A stretch of DNA of 64,000 nt from Acinetobacter bouvetii (GTDB lineage Bacteria > Pseudomonadota > Gammaproteobacteria > Pseudomonadales > Moraxellaceae). Position 1 is the stretch's first letter. The number at the start of each line of letters is the position of its first letter. Made by a program: the position numbers and the translations under genes. Where the stretch lies: assembly GCF_902753875.1 (NCBI RefSeq), contig NZ_CADDTS010000025.1, positions 61,913 through 125,912 on the forward strand, in the 5' to 3' direction. Shown in pieces: positions 10,264 to 19,205 of the stretch. Under the pieces are notes generated by a model. That model was given only the letters and a program-made list of their open reading frames with translations. It was not told the DNA's origin and did no database searches.

Positions 10264-11280
10264 ATGCACTTGGCGGCATTGCATACTCCGAGCCAGATTC
10301 AACTCAACCAAGATGGTAACCTAAAACACTTCCTCACCATCGAAGGTCTTTCTAAACAAACCCTCACAAAAATATTGGACACTGCGGAGTCCTTTTTTAA
10401 TGACCAAAATCAGCTCATTACCAACAATCTTCTTGAAGGTCGTACGGTGATGAATCTGTTTTTTGAGAACTCGACCCGTACCCGAACCACTTTTGAAGCT
10501 GCGGCAAAGCGTTTATCTGCTAATGTCTTGAATATTGATATTGCACGTTCCAGTACATCTAAAGGTGAAACCCTGCGTGATACGCTATGGAACTTGGAAG
10601 CGATGGCAACCGATATTTTTGTGGTCCGCCATTCATCTTCAGGCGCGCCACATTTCATTGCCAAAGATGTTTGTCCGCATGTCGCAATTATCAATGCCGG
10701 TGATGGCCGTCATGCCCATCCGACACAGGCAATGCTTGACATGCTGACCATTCGCCGTGAAACCAAAAAGAATTTTGAAGACATCAGTATCGCCATCATT
10801 GGTGACATTAAACATTCACGTGTCGCACGTTCAGATGTTGCCGCTTTACAAACCTTGGGCTGTAAAGATATCCGTGTGATTGCACCAAATACCTTGTTAC
10901 CTTACGGTTTTGATGAATATGGCGAAGGTATTCGTCTGTTCAACAACATGGAAGCTGGTATCAAGGATTGTGACGTGATCATCACGCTCCGTATTCAAAA
11001 CGAACGCATTGATTCGCCAGCACTTTCTTCACAAGCTGAATTTTACAAAATGTACGGGCTGAACAAAGAACGTCTGGCCATGGCTAAACCGGATTGCATC
11101 GTGATGCATCCAGGCCCAATGAACCGGGGCGTAGAAATTGATTCAAGTATTGCCGATGGTAAACAGTCTGTGATTTTGCATCAGGTGACCAATGGGATTG
11201 CAGTGCGTATGGCGGTGTTGGCTTTGTCGATGCAGGGCCAGTTGCAGGAAAAAGGTTTGTTAGAAGCAGTTGCGGGATAA
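10264..11280 (+). CDS. pyrB: Aspartate carbamoyltransferase catalytic chain
   Basis: Catalyses the committed step of pyrimidine synthesis: carbamoyl phosphate plus aspartate gives carbamoyl-aspartate. At 338 residues it has the carbamoyl-phosphate loop [13 protein letters not shown] and the C-terminal [11 protein letters not shown] signature. The N-terminal extension of about 20 residues fits the Pseudomonas-type enzyme, which assembles with a dihydroorotase-like partner instead of PyrI; that partner follows 10 bases downstream. AAGGA precedes the ATG, and no pyrI gene is present. Confidence 0.97.
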   Translation: MHLAALHTPSQIQLNQDGNLKHFLTIEGLSKQTLTKILDTAESFFNDQNQLITNNLLEGRTVMNLFFENSTRTRTTFEAAAKRLSANVLNIDIARSSTSKGETLRDTLWNLEAMATDIFVVRHSSSGAPHFIAKDVCPHVAIINAGDGRHAHPTQAMLDMLTIRRETKKNFEDISIAIIGDIKHSRVARSDVAALQTLGCKDIRVIAPNTLLPYGFDEYGEGIRLFNNMEAGIKDCDVIITLRIQNERIDSPALSSQAEFYKMYGLNKERLAMAKPDCIVMHPGPMNRGVEIDSSIADGKQSVILHQVTNGIAVRMAVLALSMQGQLQEKGLLEAVAG

Positions 11281-11290
11281 GGGAAAAGTC

Positions 11291-12526
11291 ATGAGTAGTG
11301 TAAAAATTGAAAATGTACGTGTCTTAGACCCAATTAACAAAACTGACCGCGTACAAACGGTATTTATTGAAAACGGCAAACTGGTTGCTGAAACGGCCAA
11401 TGTGACTGAAACCATTGATGGTCAAGGCAAATGGTTGATGCCAACTATGGTGGATTTGTGTGCACGTTTACGTGAACCCGGTCAGCAGCAGCATGGCACT
11501 TTGAAGTCTGAAGGGAAGGCTGCGCGTGATAACGGTATTCTGCACGTGTTTACCCCACCAGACTCTAAACCGATCGTTCAGGACAACGGTGCTCTAATTC
11601 ATGGTTTGGTGGAAAAAGCCATGCTGGATGGTGGTATCTATTTGCAAGTGATTGGTGCGCAAACACAAGGTTTGAAAGGCAATCAACCGGCCAATATGGC
11701 GGGCCTAAAAAAAGGTGGCTGTACGGCAGTATCGAATGCCAGTGCGCCATTTGCTGATGATGATGTGGTGATTCGTACTCTTGAATATGCAGCTGGTTTA
11801 AACATGACCGTGGTGTTCTATGCAGAAGAGCCGCAAATTGCCAAAGATGGTTGTGTGCACGAAGGCTTTATTGCTTCACGTCAGGGCTTGCCGATGATTC
11901 CTGCTTTGGCAGAAACTGTAGCCATTGCCAAATACTTGCTCATGATTGAAGCGACCGGGGTACGTGCCCACTTTGGTTTATTGTCTTGTGGTGCTTCGGT
12001 AGAACTGATTAAAAATGCCAAAGCTAAAGGCCTACCAGTGACTTGCGATGTTGCCATGCATCAGTTGCATTTAACTGATAACTTGATTGATGGTTTTAAT
12101 TCACTGGCGCATGTGCGTCCACCTTTACGTTCTGAACAGGACAAGGCATTGCTTCGCCAAGGCGTGAAAGAGGGCGTGATTGATGCGATTACAACTCATC
12201 ATGAACCACTCAGCAGTTCTGCAAAAATGGCGCCTTTTGCGGAAACGCAACCGGGTTTCACCGCTTTTGATACATTTGTACCCTTTGGTATTCAACTGAT
12301 TAATGAAGGCTTGTTCGAACCTTTGGAATGGGTGGAAAAAGTGACGGTTGCTCCGGCTAAAGTGGCAAACATGTTTGAGCGCTGGACTGAAGAAGCAGGT
12401 TGGGCTTTGCTTGACCCTAAACTGGAATGGATAATTACTAAAGAGAGTATTATCTCTCAGGGTAAAAATACCCCGCTGATTAACCAAAAAGTGGTGGGTA
12501 AAGTGCTGCAAACCTTTGCGGTTTAA
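11291..12526 (+). CDS. Non-catalytic dihydroorotase homologue (pyrC-like, pyrX type)
   Basis: An amidohydrolase-fold protein of 411 residues that follows pyrB by 10 bases. The start at 11291 has AAGGGAAA in front. The metal-binding HxH of true dihydroorotases (family pattern VDLHVHLREPG) is here VDLCARLREPG, so the two histidines are C57 and R59. Without them, catalysis is not expected. In Pseudomonas a comparable pyrBC' pair encodes an inactive DHOase that stabilises aspartate carbamoyltransferase; the same role is inferred here. A functional pyrC must exist elsewhere on the chromosome. Confidence 0.92.
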   Translation: MSSVKIENVRVLDPINKTDRVQTVFIENGKLVAETANVTETIDGQGKWLMPTMVDLCARLREPGQQQHGTLKSEGKAARDNGILHVFTPPDSKPIVQDNGALIHGLVEKAMLDGGIYLQVIGAQTQGLKGNQPANMAGLKKGGCTAVSNASAPFADDDVVIRTLEYAAGLNMTVVFYAEEPQIAKDGCVHEGFIASRQGLPMIPALAETVAIAKYLLMIEATGVRAHFGLLSCGASVELIKNAKAKGLPVTCDVAMHQLHLTDNLIDGFNSLAHVRPPLRSEQDKALLRQGVKEGVIDAITTHHEPLSSSAKMAPFAETQPGFTAFDTFVPFGIQLINEGLFEPLEWVEKVTVAPAKVANMFERWTEEAGWALLDPKLEWIITKESIISQGKNTPLINQKVVGKVLQTFAV

Positions 12527-12552
12527 TTGATTTAACGCCGTCTTAAAATTTG

Positions 12553-12582
12553 AAAAGTCAGCTTCGGCTGGCTTTTTTTGTG
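12553..12582 (+). terminator. Terminator after pyrC-like gene, first copy of a 30-base direct repeat
   Basis: Stem GTCAGC / GCTGGC with a TTCG tetraloop and seven T. The 30-base stretch is repeated exactly at 14327-14356 after the second lipoprotein gene. Confidence 0.85.
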
Positions 12583-12588
12583 ACTAAA

Positions 12589-12618
12589 TTGTTATTTTTT
12601 GAATATTTTGTTTATAAT
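12589..12618 (+). promoter_or_regulatory. Promoter of the lipoprotein pair
   Basis: TTGTTA and TATAAT (12613-12618) are separated by 18 bases, 26 bases before the ATG at 12644. AGAGGG lies between them as ribosome site. Confidence 0.6.
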
Positions 12619-12643
12619 TATGTAAATAAAAGAGGGTGTTTTA

Positions 12644-13360
12644 ATGAAACTTAACAATAAATCATTTTTTGTGCTTATTTCAACATTAGCTTTAGCTGGC
12701 TGTAATAATCCTTTTTCTAAACATGTGAAATGTGATGATGAATCGGCAACATCACTGGTTACACAAGTGTTACAAGATGACTTGGCTCAATCTTTGGAGC
12801 ATGAACTTAAAACCTTAATTAAAAATGGTGCAATTAAAGATTTAGATCCGACAAAGCTTAAACTTTCAGCAAAAAATATCCAATTTGCTTTGGCAGATAG
12901 CAGAACAGATTTTATTGATCCCAATAGTCCAAAAACATCATGTTCAGTAGATTTAACTGCGACTATTCCTTCTGATCTGGTCAAAAAATCTGATGAAGCA
13001 AGAGCTAAAGTGGATGCTGTAAGTGTAGAGCAACATGCAAATAATTTAGACGTAGATTATGAAAATCATAAGGTGCATTTAACACTCGAGTATGTACTGC
13101 AACCTACCGATAAAGGCGATAAAGTTTTAGCACTACTTAAAAATACGGCTAATATGCAAACATTACTTTCAGAAACTTTAACCTATGCATTTTTAAAGCC
13201 TCAGATTGAAAAAAATCAAATTAGAAATCTGGAAGCTAATAAAGCAGCTGTGCAAAGAAATAATGCCGAAAATATTGATTACTCGGCAAGTAATGAAGCT
13301 ATAGAAGCAACTGATGCAGCAACTACTGCAGCCTCAGAAGCGTATTACGAAGATTATTAA
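12644..13360 (+). CDS. Lipoprotein, paralogue of the next gene
   Basis: The 238-residue product has a signal peptide with lipobox LALAGC, so Cys19 would be lipidated and the protein anchored in the envelope. The mature part shares landmarks with the following protein: a KCD(D/N)E start, a S/N-DPNS...C segment, and Y(V/L)LQPTDxG(D/K)KV. A pair of conserved cysteines may form a disulfide. The C-terminal tail is low complexity (NEAIEATDAATTAASEA). The family is not recognised. It shares a transcript direction with 13408-14310, with 47 bases between. Confidence 0.8.
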   Translation: MKLNNKSFFVLISTLALAGCNNPFSKHVKCDDESATSLVTQVLQDDLAQSLEHELKTLIKNGAIKDLDPTKLKLSAKNIQFALADSRTDFIDPNSPKTSCSVDLTATIPSDLVKKSDEARAKVDAVSVEQHANNLDVDYENHKVHLTLEYVLQPTDKGDKVLALLKNTANMQTLLSETLTYAFLKPQIEKNQIRNLEANKAAVQRNNAENIDYSASNEAIEATDAATTAASEAYYEDY

Positions 13361-13407
13361 TAATTTATTTTTTGAAAAACAAAGACGAATTGAAAAATAG
13401 GGTAGTT

Positions 13408-14310
13408 ATGAAACTTAAATTATTAGGATTAATCGGTTGTATGTTGTTTATGTCTGGCTGTGACAAGATGCAATCTATCACTGGTAGCACGGTAAAATGT
13501 GATAATGAGACTGCAAAACAGTTAGTTGTTGAAAGTTTTAGTAAGACAGTCAGTGATATTTCTGCAGAACGTGTTAAAGAGTTAATTGATACTGAAAACG
13601 TGACTATTGATATGGGGAAGTTACGTAGCACGCTTCAACAAATCACATTTAATGTCAATGATGTGCGTACCAATAATTCAGACCCAAATAGTAATAAACA
13701 GTATTGTGCAACGGAATTTGTCGTTAAAATTCCAGCTCAAATGATAAAGGATGCGGACGCTTCACGTGCTGTTTATGATGAAAATAATATTGCTCAAGCT
13801 GCTGTATTATCAGACTTATCATTTGAAGCTAATCAGTTAAAAAAGGAAATTGAATATTTAGTTCAACCTACAGATGATGGCAAAAAAGTTTATGTAACTT
13901 TAGAAAATCCAGATGCTCTAGCATATTTCGTGCGAGATATAGCAGTAGATTCTTTGGTTAAAACAGCACGACAAAATGCAGCTGAAGTGGCGAAACAAGA
14001 AGAGATGAAGCGTGTGGCAGAAGAAGATGCAGCCGCAAAAGAGTATCAAGCGGTTTTAATTTCTGAAGCTCAAACGAATTACGATAAAGCCAATAAGAAC
14101 TTAAACTTAGTCTGGAACTCGACTACGAAAGAAGTACGTAGCCAACTTTTGGATGAACAAAGAATTTGGCTGAAAAAACGTGAGCTAGAATGCAAATTAG
14201 ACAGTTCGAATGCTGATAATCCTGAAGTTTATCGACTAAATTGTGAAACGAATATGACCACTCAGCGCACGACAGAGTTACGTCAAAAAATCTATTATTT
14301 AGAAGAATAA
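13408..14310 (+). CDS. Lipoprotein with C-terminal LprI-like (DUF1311) domain
   Basis: Translation is placed at 13408 (MKLKLLGLIG) because a proper signal peptide with lipobox FMSGC follows and AGGG precedes it; the upstream ATG-less extension is charged. Residues about 20-190 are paralogous to the preceding lipoprotein (YLVQPTDDGKKV landmark). The last 80 residues (LDEQRIWLKKRELEC...YRLNCETNMTTQRT) match the pattern of LprI/DUF1311 domains, some of which inhibit lysozyme. A function as an envelope lysozyme-inhibitor-like protein is therefore possible but inferred. Confidence 0.75.
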   Translation: MKLKLLGLIGCMLFMSGCDKMQSITGSTVKCDNETAKQLVVESFSKTVSDISAERVKELIDTENVTIDMGKLRSTLQQITFNVNDVRTNNSDPNSNKQYCATEFVVKIPAQMIKDADASRAVYDENNIAQAAVLSDLSFEANQLKKEIEYLVQPTDDGKKVYVTLENPDALAYFVRDIAVDSLVKTARQNAAEVAKQEEMKRVAEEDAAAKEYQAVLISEAQTNYDKANKNLNLVWNSTTKEVRSQLLDEQRIWLKKRELECKLDSSNADNPEVYRLNCETNMTTQRTTELRQKIYYLEE

Positions 14311-14326
14311 TTTTTCTGAATAGTAA

Positions 14327-14356
14327 AAAAGTCAGCTTCGGCTGGCTTTTTTTGTG
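14327..14356 (+). terminator. Terminator after lipoprotein pair, second copy of the direct repeat
   Basis: Identical over 30 bases to 12553-12582: stem GTCAGC-TTCG-GCTGGC plus a T run. Confidence 0.85.
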
Positions 14357-14462
14357 GCTGAAAAATAATAGTATTCAAATAATACAATTAATTACACTGT
14401 ATAAAAAATCACCATATAAACTAAAAAATACATGATAAAAAGCACAATAAAAGGATGAAAGA

Positions 14463-15947
14463 ATGAATATTAATTTGATTGATCTATTAAAGCAGAAAGT
14501 ATCTGCAATGGTTCTTGAAGGTGAAACAGCACATTTGAGTGAAAAGAGTCAGGCGCTGAGCAGTTTTTTCCCTATTCTATTGGCTATCTTTAAATCCAAA
14601 CCCGATTTAGTTGCAAATTTACAAAGTCAATTAAACCCGAGATTGGGAGACATTTTTAGTATAAATCCTGCATTGAAGCAGGAGTTTTTGCAACAGCTCT
14701 CCGGTACAGTACCTACTGAAAACATTGAATCTACCTTAAACCGTTCTATTGCACCTACCTTGGGTTTTTTGGAAACCGAAGCGGGTTCTGCTGAGCCTAG
14801 CGCCATTTCACATCTCATAGAAACATATTGGCCTGCTGTGTCGGCAGCATTGCCACACTGGGCCCCTGTACTTTTAAGTGCATTGGGTGTCAGTACTGCA
14901 TCGGAACAAAGTTTGCATCAGGCACCTTCTGCAGAACCTTATGTCGCGGTTGAGGAAAAAAAGAAAACAGGTGTTTTACTCCCATTAATAGCTTTTATCA
15001 TTTTAGCTGCACTATTAGGCCTTATCTTTAAATCATGTTCAGAAAAAAAAGACACCCCACCATCAAGTGGTGTCCCGGCTCAAACTGCAAGTACGCAACC
15101 GGCAAAGTTACAACTGAGCACCGGTTCAACAGGAGATCTAACAACCTGCCAGTTATATTCTGGCAATGCTGGTTATATTGATATTTTACAAAACGAGATA
15201 AAACAAATTTTTAATCACAACACAGGTTGTGGTGTGGAAAACAATGCGTCTTATCATTCAGAATTTATTGATCAAGATTCAATTCCCAGTGTGCTGAAGT
15301 TAGTCAAAGGTGTGCCAAATGCGTCTTTAATCTGGATGGGCGATCAGCTCTCCATTCAGACTGCAAATCCGGCAGATGCAGAACAGCTGGCTGCGAAAAT
15401 TAAGCCACTGGTTAAAAATATGACGGTGATGACCCAAGCGGTGACTGCGAGTTCAACGGCTGTTGATACCAGTGCGGCAATTAGTGCAGGCAATACCAGT
15501 GCAGAAAAAGCACTAGCAGAAATCAATCCGGATCAGATCCGTGCCCTGGATATTGCCACGGCACTGAATATGCAAATTATTAATTTTGCCAGTGCCAGTA
15601 CTGAAATTCCGGATGCCAATAAATCAATTCTAGATCAAGCAGCTGCGCTGATTAAGCGTGCACCACAAGTCCACTTGACCATCAAGGGGCATACCGATGC
15701 TGTAGGCAATGCCGAAGCTAATAAGGCATTGTCACAAAAACGTGCCCAAGCCATTGTTGATTATCTGGTGAAACAGGGTGTTGATCCGGCGCAGTTACAG
15801 GCTGTAGGTTTTGGACAGGAACAACCGGTTGCAGACAATGCGACGGCTGAAGGCCAGTTTAAGAATCGCCGTATTGAATTTGAAGTATTGAATACGGAGA
15901 CGGGTGTGGTTCGTGAGGTAAATGAAGAAGGAGTCAAGAGACAGTAA
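14463..15947 (+). CDS. OmpA-family protein with N-terminal DUF937-like domain
   Basis: A 494-residue envelope protein. Residues 1-150 are helical and resemble DUF937 (YidB-like); there is no cleavable signal peptide. A single membrane segment (GVLLPLIAFIILAALLGLIF, about 171-190) follows. A central periplasmic region has a pair of cysteines. A C-terminal OmpA peptidoglycan-binding domain (IKGHTDAVGN...ALSQKRAQAIVDYL...NRRIEFEV) completes it. The predicted arrangement is cytoplasmic N-domain, inner-membrane anchor and periplasmic cell-wall-binding domain. Its role is unknown. GGATGAAAGA precedes the ATG. Confidence 0.85.
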   Translation: MNINLIDLLKQKVSAMVLEGETAHLSEKSQALSSFFPILLAIFKSKPDLVANLQSQLNPRLGDIFSINPALKQEFLQQLSGTVPTENIESTLNRSIAPTLGFLETEAGSAEPSAISHLIETYWPAVSAALPHWAPVLLSALGVSTASEQSLHQAPSAEPYVAVEEKKKTGVLLPLIAFIILAALLGLIFKSCSEKKDTPPSSGVPAQTASTQPAKLQLSTGSTGDLTTCQLYSGNAGYIDILQNEIKQIFNHNTGCGVENNASYHSEFIDQDSIPSVLKLVKGVPNASLIWMGDQLSIQTANPADAEQLAAKIKPLVKNMTVMTQAVTASSTAVDTSAAISAGNTSAEKALAEINPDQIRALDIATALNMQIINFASASTEIPDANKSILDQAAALIKRAPQVHLTIKGHTDAVGNAEANKALSQKRAQAIVDYLVKQGVDPAQLQAVGFGQEQPVADNATAEGQFKNRRIEFEVLNTETGVVREVNEEGVKRQ

Positions 15948-15973
15948 ATTTATAGTTTTCATGGTTTTCATAA

Positions 15974-16004
15974 AAAAATCCCCGAGTTACACGGGGATTT
16001 TTTT
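15974..16004 (+). terminator. Terminator of the OmpA-family gene
   Basis: AAAAATCCCCG and CGGGGATTTTT flank a seven-base loop, with more T following. Confidence 0.9.
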
Positions 16005-16102
16005 ATGGGAGTTGTTCCTATATCACCATTAAATACAAGCACGAATTGATTCACACTTTTTTTATTGGCATGCTGTGCTGAATGAAAAAATGTGAAGTGA
16101 TT

Positions 16103-16888
16103 ATGCGTATTAGTTTTATCGGTGCAGGGCGAGTTGCACATCATTTGGCTGCGGTTTTAAGCCAGCAGCATCAGATTGTGCAAATTTATAGCCGTACTTT
16201 GGCGCATGCACAAACTTTGGCCCAGCAGACGGGTGCAACAGCAATCTCGAAGATGATGGAGCTTCATCCTGACATTGATTTGGTCATTATTGCGGTCAGC
16301 GATCAGGCGATTGCCTCAGTCATTGCTGAGCTACATCAACAATTACCCGAAGTGCTGGTTGTACATACCTCAGGAAGTACCGATATTGAAATCCTGACGC
16401 AGGTGCATGCCCGTGCCGGTGTTTTTTATCCTTTGCAGACCTTCAGTCTGGATCGCGAGATTGCATGGGTGGAAACGCCGTTATTTGTTGAAGCCAAGTC
16501 TGAACAGGATTTGGCGCTATTAACCGAACTTGCCCATCAGCTCAGTCACCGAGTTTATTCATATTCATCAGCGCAGCGTCTCAGTCTGCATTTGGCCGCT
16601 GTATTTGCCTGCAACTTTAGCAATTATTGTTATGACATGGCGAAACAGATTGTAGATGCGCAGCAGGTCGATTTTTCGCTGCTGTATCCTCTCATTGTGG
16701 AAACGGCCAATAAGGCCGTCCAGCATGATCCCAAGCAGATGCAGACGGGGCCGGCGATGCGCGGGGATCAAAATATTCTGAATATGCACCAGCAAATGCT
16801 GGATGATGCACAGCGAGAAGATTTAAAAGAGATTTACCACTTGATGAGCCAACAGATTTTCCAGTCGCATCATCCTCAATCTCAGTGA
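16103..16888 (+). CDS. Rossmann-fold DUF2520 protein
   Basis: Predicted NAD(P)-binding protein of 261 residues. The N-terminus has the dinucleotide motif ISFIGAGRVAHHLA, followed by VIIAVSDQAI and VVHTSGS. The C-terminal helical part (SLHLAAVFACNFSNYCYDMA...ETANKAV...TGPAMRGD) is the DUF2520 pattern related to 6-phosphogluconate/ketopantoate-reductase-type dimerisation domains. The substrate is unknown. A start at 16082 is also possible; 16103 is preferred because the motif begins immediately and GAAGTG precedes it. The methyltransferase gene follows 21 bases later. Confidence 0.85.
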   Translation: MRISFIGAGRVAHHLAAVLSQQHQIVQIYSRTLAHAQTLAQQTGATAISKMMELHPDIDLVIIAVSDQAIASVIAELHQQLPEVLVVHTSGSTDIEILTQVHARAGVFYPLQTFSLDREIAWVETPLFVEAKSEQDLALLTELAHQLSHRVYSYSSAQRLSLHLAAVFACNFSNYCYDMAKQIVDAQQVDFSLLYPLIVETANKAVQHDPKQMQTGPAMRGDQNILNMHQQMLDDAQREDLKEIYHLMSQQIFQSHHPQSQ

Positions 16889-16909
16889 TTAAAATACAAG
16901 GATATAAAG

Positions 16910-17599
16910 ATGGCAAAAGATTTTGAGAGTGTCTATGTGGTGGATGGCTATGATTTGCATATACGCAAGCTCATACCGGGTTATGACCTTGTGCATCAGC
17001 AAATTAAAGCCTTGTTAAAAACCTATGTCGATGAGTATGCGCATGTGTTGATTATTGGCTGTGGGACGGGTCATGAACTGGGTTATTTATTGGAGTTATT
17101 TCCGAACTGGACCTTTACTGCAACCGAACTATCGGAAACCATGTTGGAAAAGTCTAAACAGCATATACACAGCTTAAATGCGTCGCAGCGGGTTGAGTTT
17201 GTATTAGGAAATGTAGATCAGTTGCAAGCAGGACAAAGCTATGATGCTGTACTTTCTGTATTGGTCACCCATTTTGTGAACTATGCCGATAAGCCGCATT
17301 TCTTGAAAGGCATTTATTCACGGCTAAAAACTCAGGGACTATTCATTACGTTTGATTTGACCAAAATCAACTCGGCTCAGGAATTAGAAGTGCTGAAATT
17401 TGTCTGTGAGGCCAATGGATTAACCACGGCACAAGCTGCAGCCATGGCAGATCGCTTGGATGAAGACTTTTATCCGCTATCAGAACAGGAAACACTACAG
17501 TTGCTTCAACACTGTGGGTTTAATATGGTGCAACGCTTTAGCCAGATTTTAGCTTATCAAGGCTACATAGCATTTAAAGATAAAAATATTGAAAGATGA
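16910..17599 (+). CDS. Class I SAM-dependent methyltransferase
   Basis: The 229-residue protein has the SAM-binding motif VLIIGCGTGHELGYLLELFP (about residues 45-64), an acidic ribose-binding position in ATELSETML, and a motif-IV-like region YDAVLSVLVTHFV. It is cytoplasmic. It resembles generic small-molecule or UbiE-like methyltransferases; no specific substrate can be assigned. AAGGAT lies ahead of the ATG, and it probably shares a transcript with the DUF2520 gene. Confidence 0.85.
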   Translation: MAKDFESVYVVDGYDLHIRKLIPGYDLVHQQIKALLKTYVDEYAHVLIIGCGTGHELGYLLELFPNWTFTATELSETMLEKSKQHIHSLNASQRVEFVLGNVDQLQAGQSYDAVLSVLVTHFVNYADKPHFLKGIYSRLKTQGLFITFDLTKINSAQELEVLKFVCEANGLTTAQAAAMADRLDEDFYPLSEQETLQLLQHCGFNMVQRFSQILAYQGYIAFKDKNIER

Positions 17600-17610
17600 C
17601 AATCTGGAAT

Positions 17611-17643
17611 AAAAAATGGCTCATAGAAATGAGCCATTTTTTA
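17611..17643. terminator. Bidirectional terminator between convergent genes
   Basis: AAAAAATGGCTCAT pairs with ATGAGCCATTTTTT around a short loop. It serves the methyltransferase gene on the plus strand and trmB on the minus strand. Confidence 0.9.
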
Positions 17644-17658
17644 ACTTATTTTTCAGCT

Positions 17659-18375
17659 TTATTTGATTTTTTTGAACAGGAAGTCGTTAATCTTATGACC
17701 TTCCTCTAAACCACGACGTTCAAATTTGGTTTGCGGACGCCAGTCCGGACGAGGGTAGCTATTGCCTTTACCTGCCATATTTTCCAGATTCGGACGGTTA
17801 TCTAAAACATCCAGCATCCATTCTGCATACGGTTCCCAGTCAGTCGCCGAGTGGAATGTACCGCCCATTTCTAGTTTCTGTTCCACCAGTGGCATACGGT
17901 CATGTGAAACAAAGCGACGTTTGAAATGACGTTTCTTTTGCCATGGATCAGGGAAATATAGTTGTACCGCATTGATACTGTTATCCGGCATTTCACGAAG
18001 CACCTGAATGGCATCGGCATCCAGTAATCGTAAGTTAGTTAAACCAGCCATTCCTGCTTCATACACACATTGCGCAATACCCGGAACATGGACTTCGATA
18101 CCCACATAATTACGTTCAGGATTGGCTTTTGCCATTAGTACCAGTGAACGGCCCATGCCAAAACCAATTTCCACAGTTAGCGGACGTTCTGGATGTTCAA
18201 ACTGCTGACGTAAATCACCCACCGGATATTCCAAAATTAGGTGACCATATTGTTCAAGCGCAGTACGTTGAGAGGTATTCAGCGGTGATGAACGACGCAT
18301 AAAAGTGACAATTTCGCGATGTTCATTCAAGTTGTCCAGCTCTACGACTTGCTGGTCTAATTGATCGTTCGACAT
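17659..18375 (-). CDS. trmB: tRNA (guanine-46-N7)-methyltransferase
   Basis: Forms m7G46 in tRNA variable loops. The 238-residue protein has SAM motif VEIGFGMGRSL, the acidic region NYVGIEVHVPGIAQ, and the catalytic family signature YFPDPWQKKRHFKRR. The length matches the family. In many relatives trmB sits next to thiSG; here it is about 7 kb away on the same strand. Confidence 0.97.
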   Translation of the reverse strand: MSNDQLDQQVVELDNLNEHREIVTFMRRSSPLNTSQRTALEQYGHLILEYPVGDLRQQFEHPERPLTVEIGFGMGRSLVLMAKANPERNYVGIEVHVPGIAQCVYEAGMAGLTNLRLLDADAIQVLREMPDNSINAVQLYFPDPWQKKRHFKRRFVSHDRMPLVEQKLEMGGTFHSATDWEPYAEWMLDVLDNRPNLENMAGKGNSYPRPDWRPQTKFERRGLEEGHKINDFLFKKIK

Positions 18376-18531
18376 AACTTTGGCAAATGTAAAAAATTCG
18401 AATGCGGTATTTTAAGTCCTGAGCCTAACAAGTCAAACCTTTTCATTTTTTAGATAGCGCTCAGACCTGAGCAGCATGCAGTTATTGCAGAGGAATCTCG
18501 TCTAAGAACATAGGGAATCTAAGAAGCTAGG

Positions 18532-18960
18532 TTATTTTAATGCAATGGTGAGTACGCCAAGCGCAATCAGTACAATCCCTAGATATTCTTGTACGCTTGG
18601 TCGCTCACCTAAAAAAATAACAGCAAATACTGTCACCAGAACCATGCTAAGTTTATCAATGGGTGCAACTTGCGATGCTTGACCGAGTTGTAAGGCCCGA
18701 AAATAACACAGCCAGGATGCACCAGTGGCTAAAGCAGACAAGGTTAGAAACAGCCATGTTTTGCCTGACAGTAATAGGGGATTTTGCCATTTGCCTAAAG
18801 CCCAAACCATTAAACCTAATACCACTACAATAATCACGGTACGAATGAGGGTGGCTAAGTCGGAATCGACCTGACGTAAACCCACTTTAGCAAAAATGGC
18901 AGTGAGAGCTGCGAAGCAGGCTGAGAGTATTGCCCATATAAACCAGTGATTTGTGTTCAT
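18532..18960 (-). CDS. Half-size EamA-type membrane transporter
   Basis: A 142-residue integral inner-membrane protein with five predicted hydrophobic segments and the EamA hallmarks: a start WFIWAILSACFAALTAIFAKVGL, internal ALATGASWLCYFRAL, and an end APIDKLSMVLVTVFAVIFLGE. Full EamA/DMT transporters carry two such repeats (about 300 residues). This protein carries one, so it would have to dimerise. The substrate is unknown. It is flanked by long gaps and seems monocistronic. Confidence 0.85.
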   Translation of the reverse strand: MNTNHWFIWAILSACFAALTAIFAKVGLRQVDSDLATLIRTVIIVVVLGLMVWALGKWQNPLLLSGKTWLFLTLSALATGASWLCYFRALQLGQASQVAPIDKLSMVLVTVFAVIFLGERPSVQEYLGIVLIALGVLTIALK

Positions 18961-19205
18961 TGTTTAGGCCTATTATGGTTTTTAGTTTTGAGCTGCCAGA
19001 GTGTGAAGAGTTTGTGGCGTAGCAGCGATAATTGCAGTTCTATTTTAATCAAAAATGACAGCAGGTTATAGTTCAAATATGCAAGTGTCTCAGCTCAATC
19101 ACGAGTACTGAAAGATTTTAAAGAATCTAACCAACTAGAGTATTTATTTTAGCGACCAAGCAATTCAATGGTTTCACATACAATCATTAATTAAGCAGAT
19201 ATGTG

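Noticed and set aside
12125..12511. Minus-strand open frame of 128 codons inside the pyrC-like gene
   Set aside because: Fully antisense to a conserved gene, with composition of a shadow frame and no start signal.
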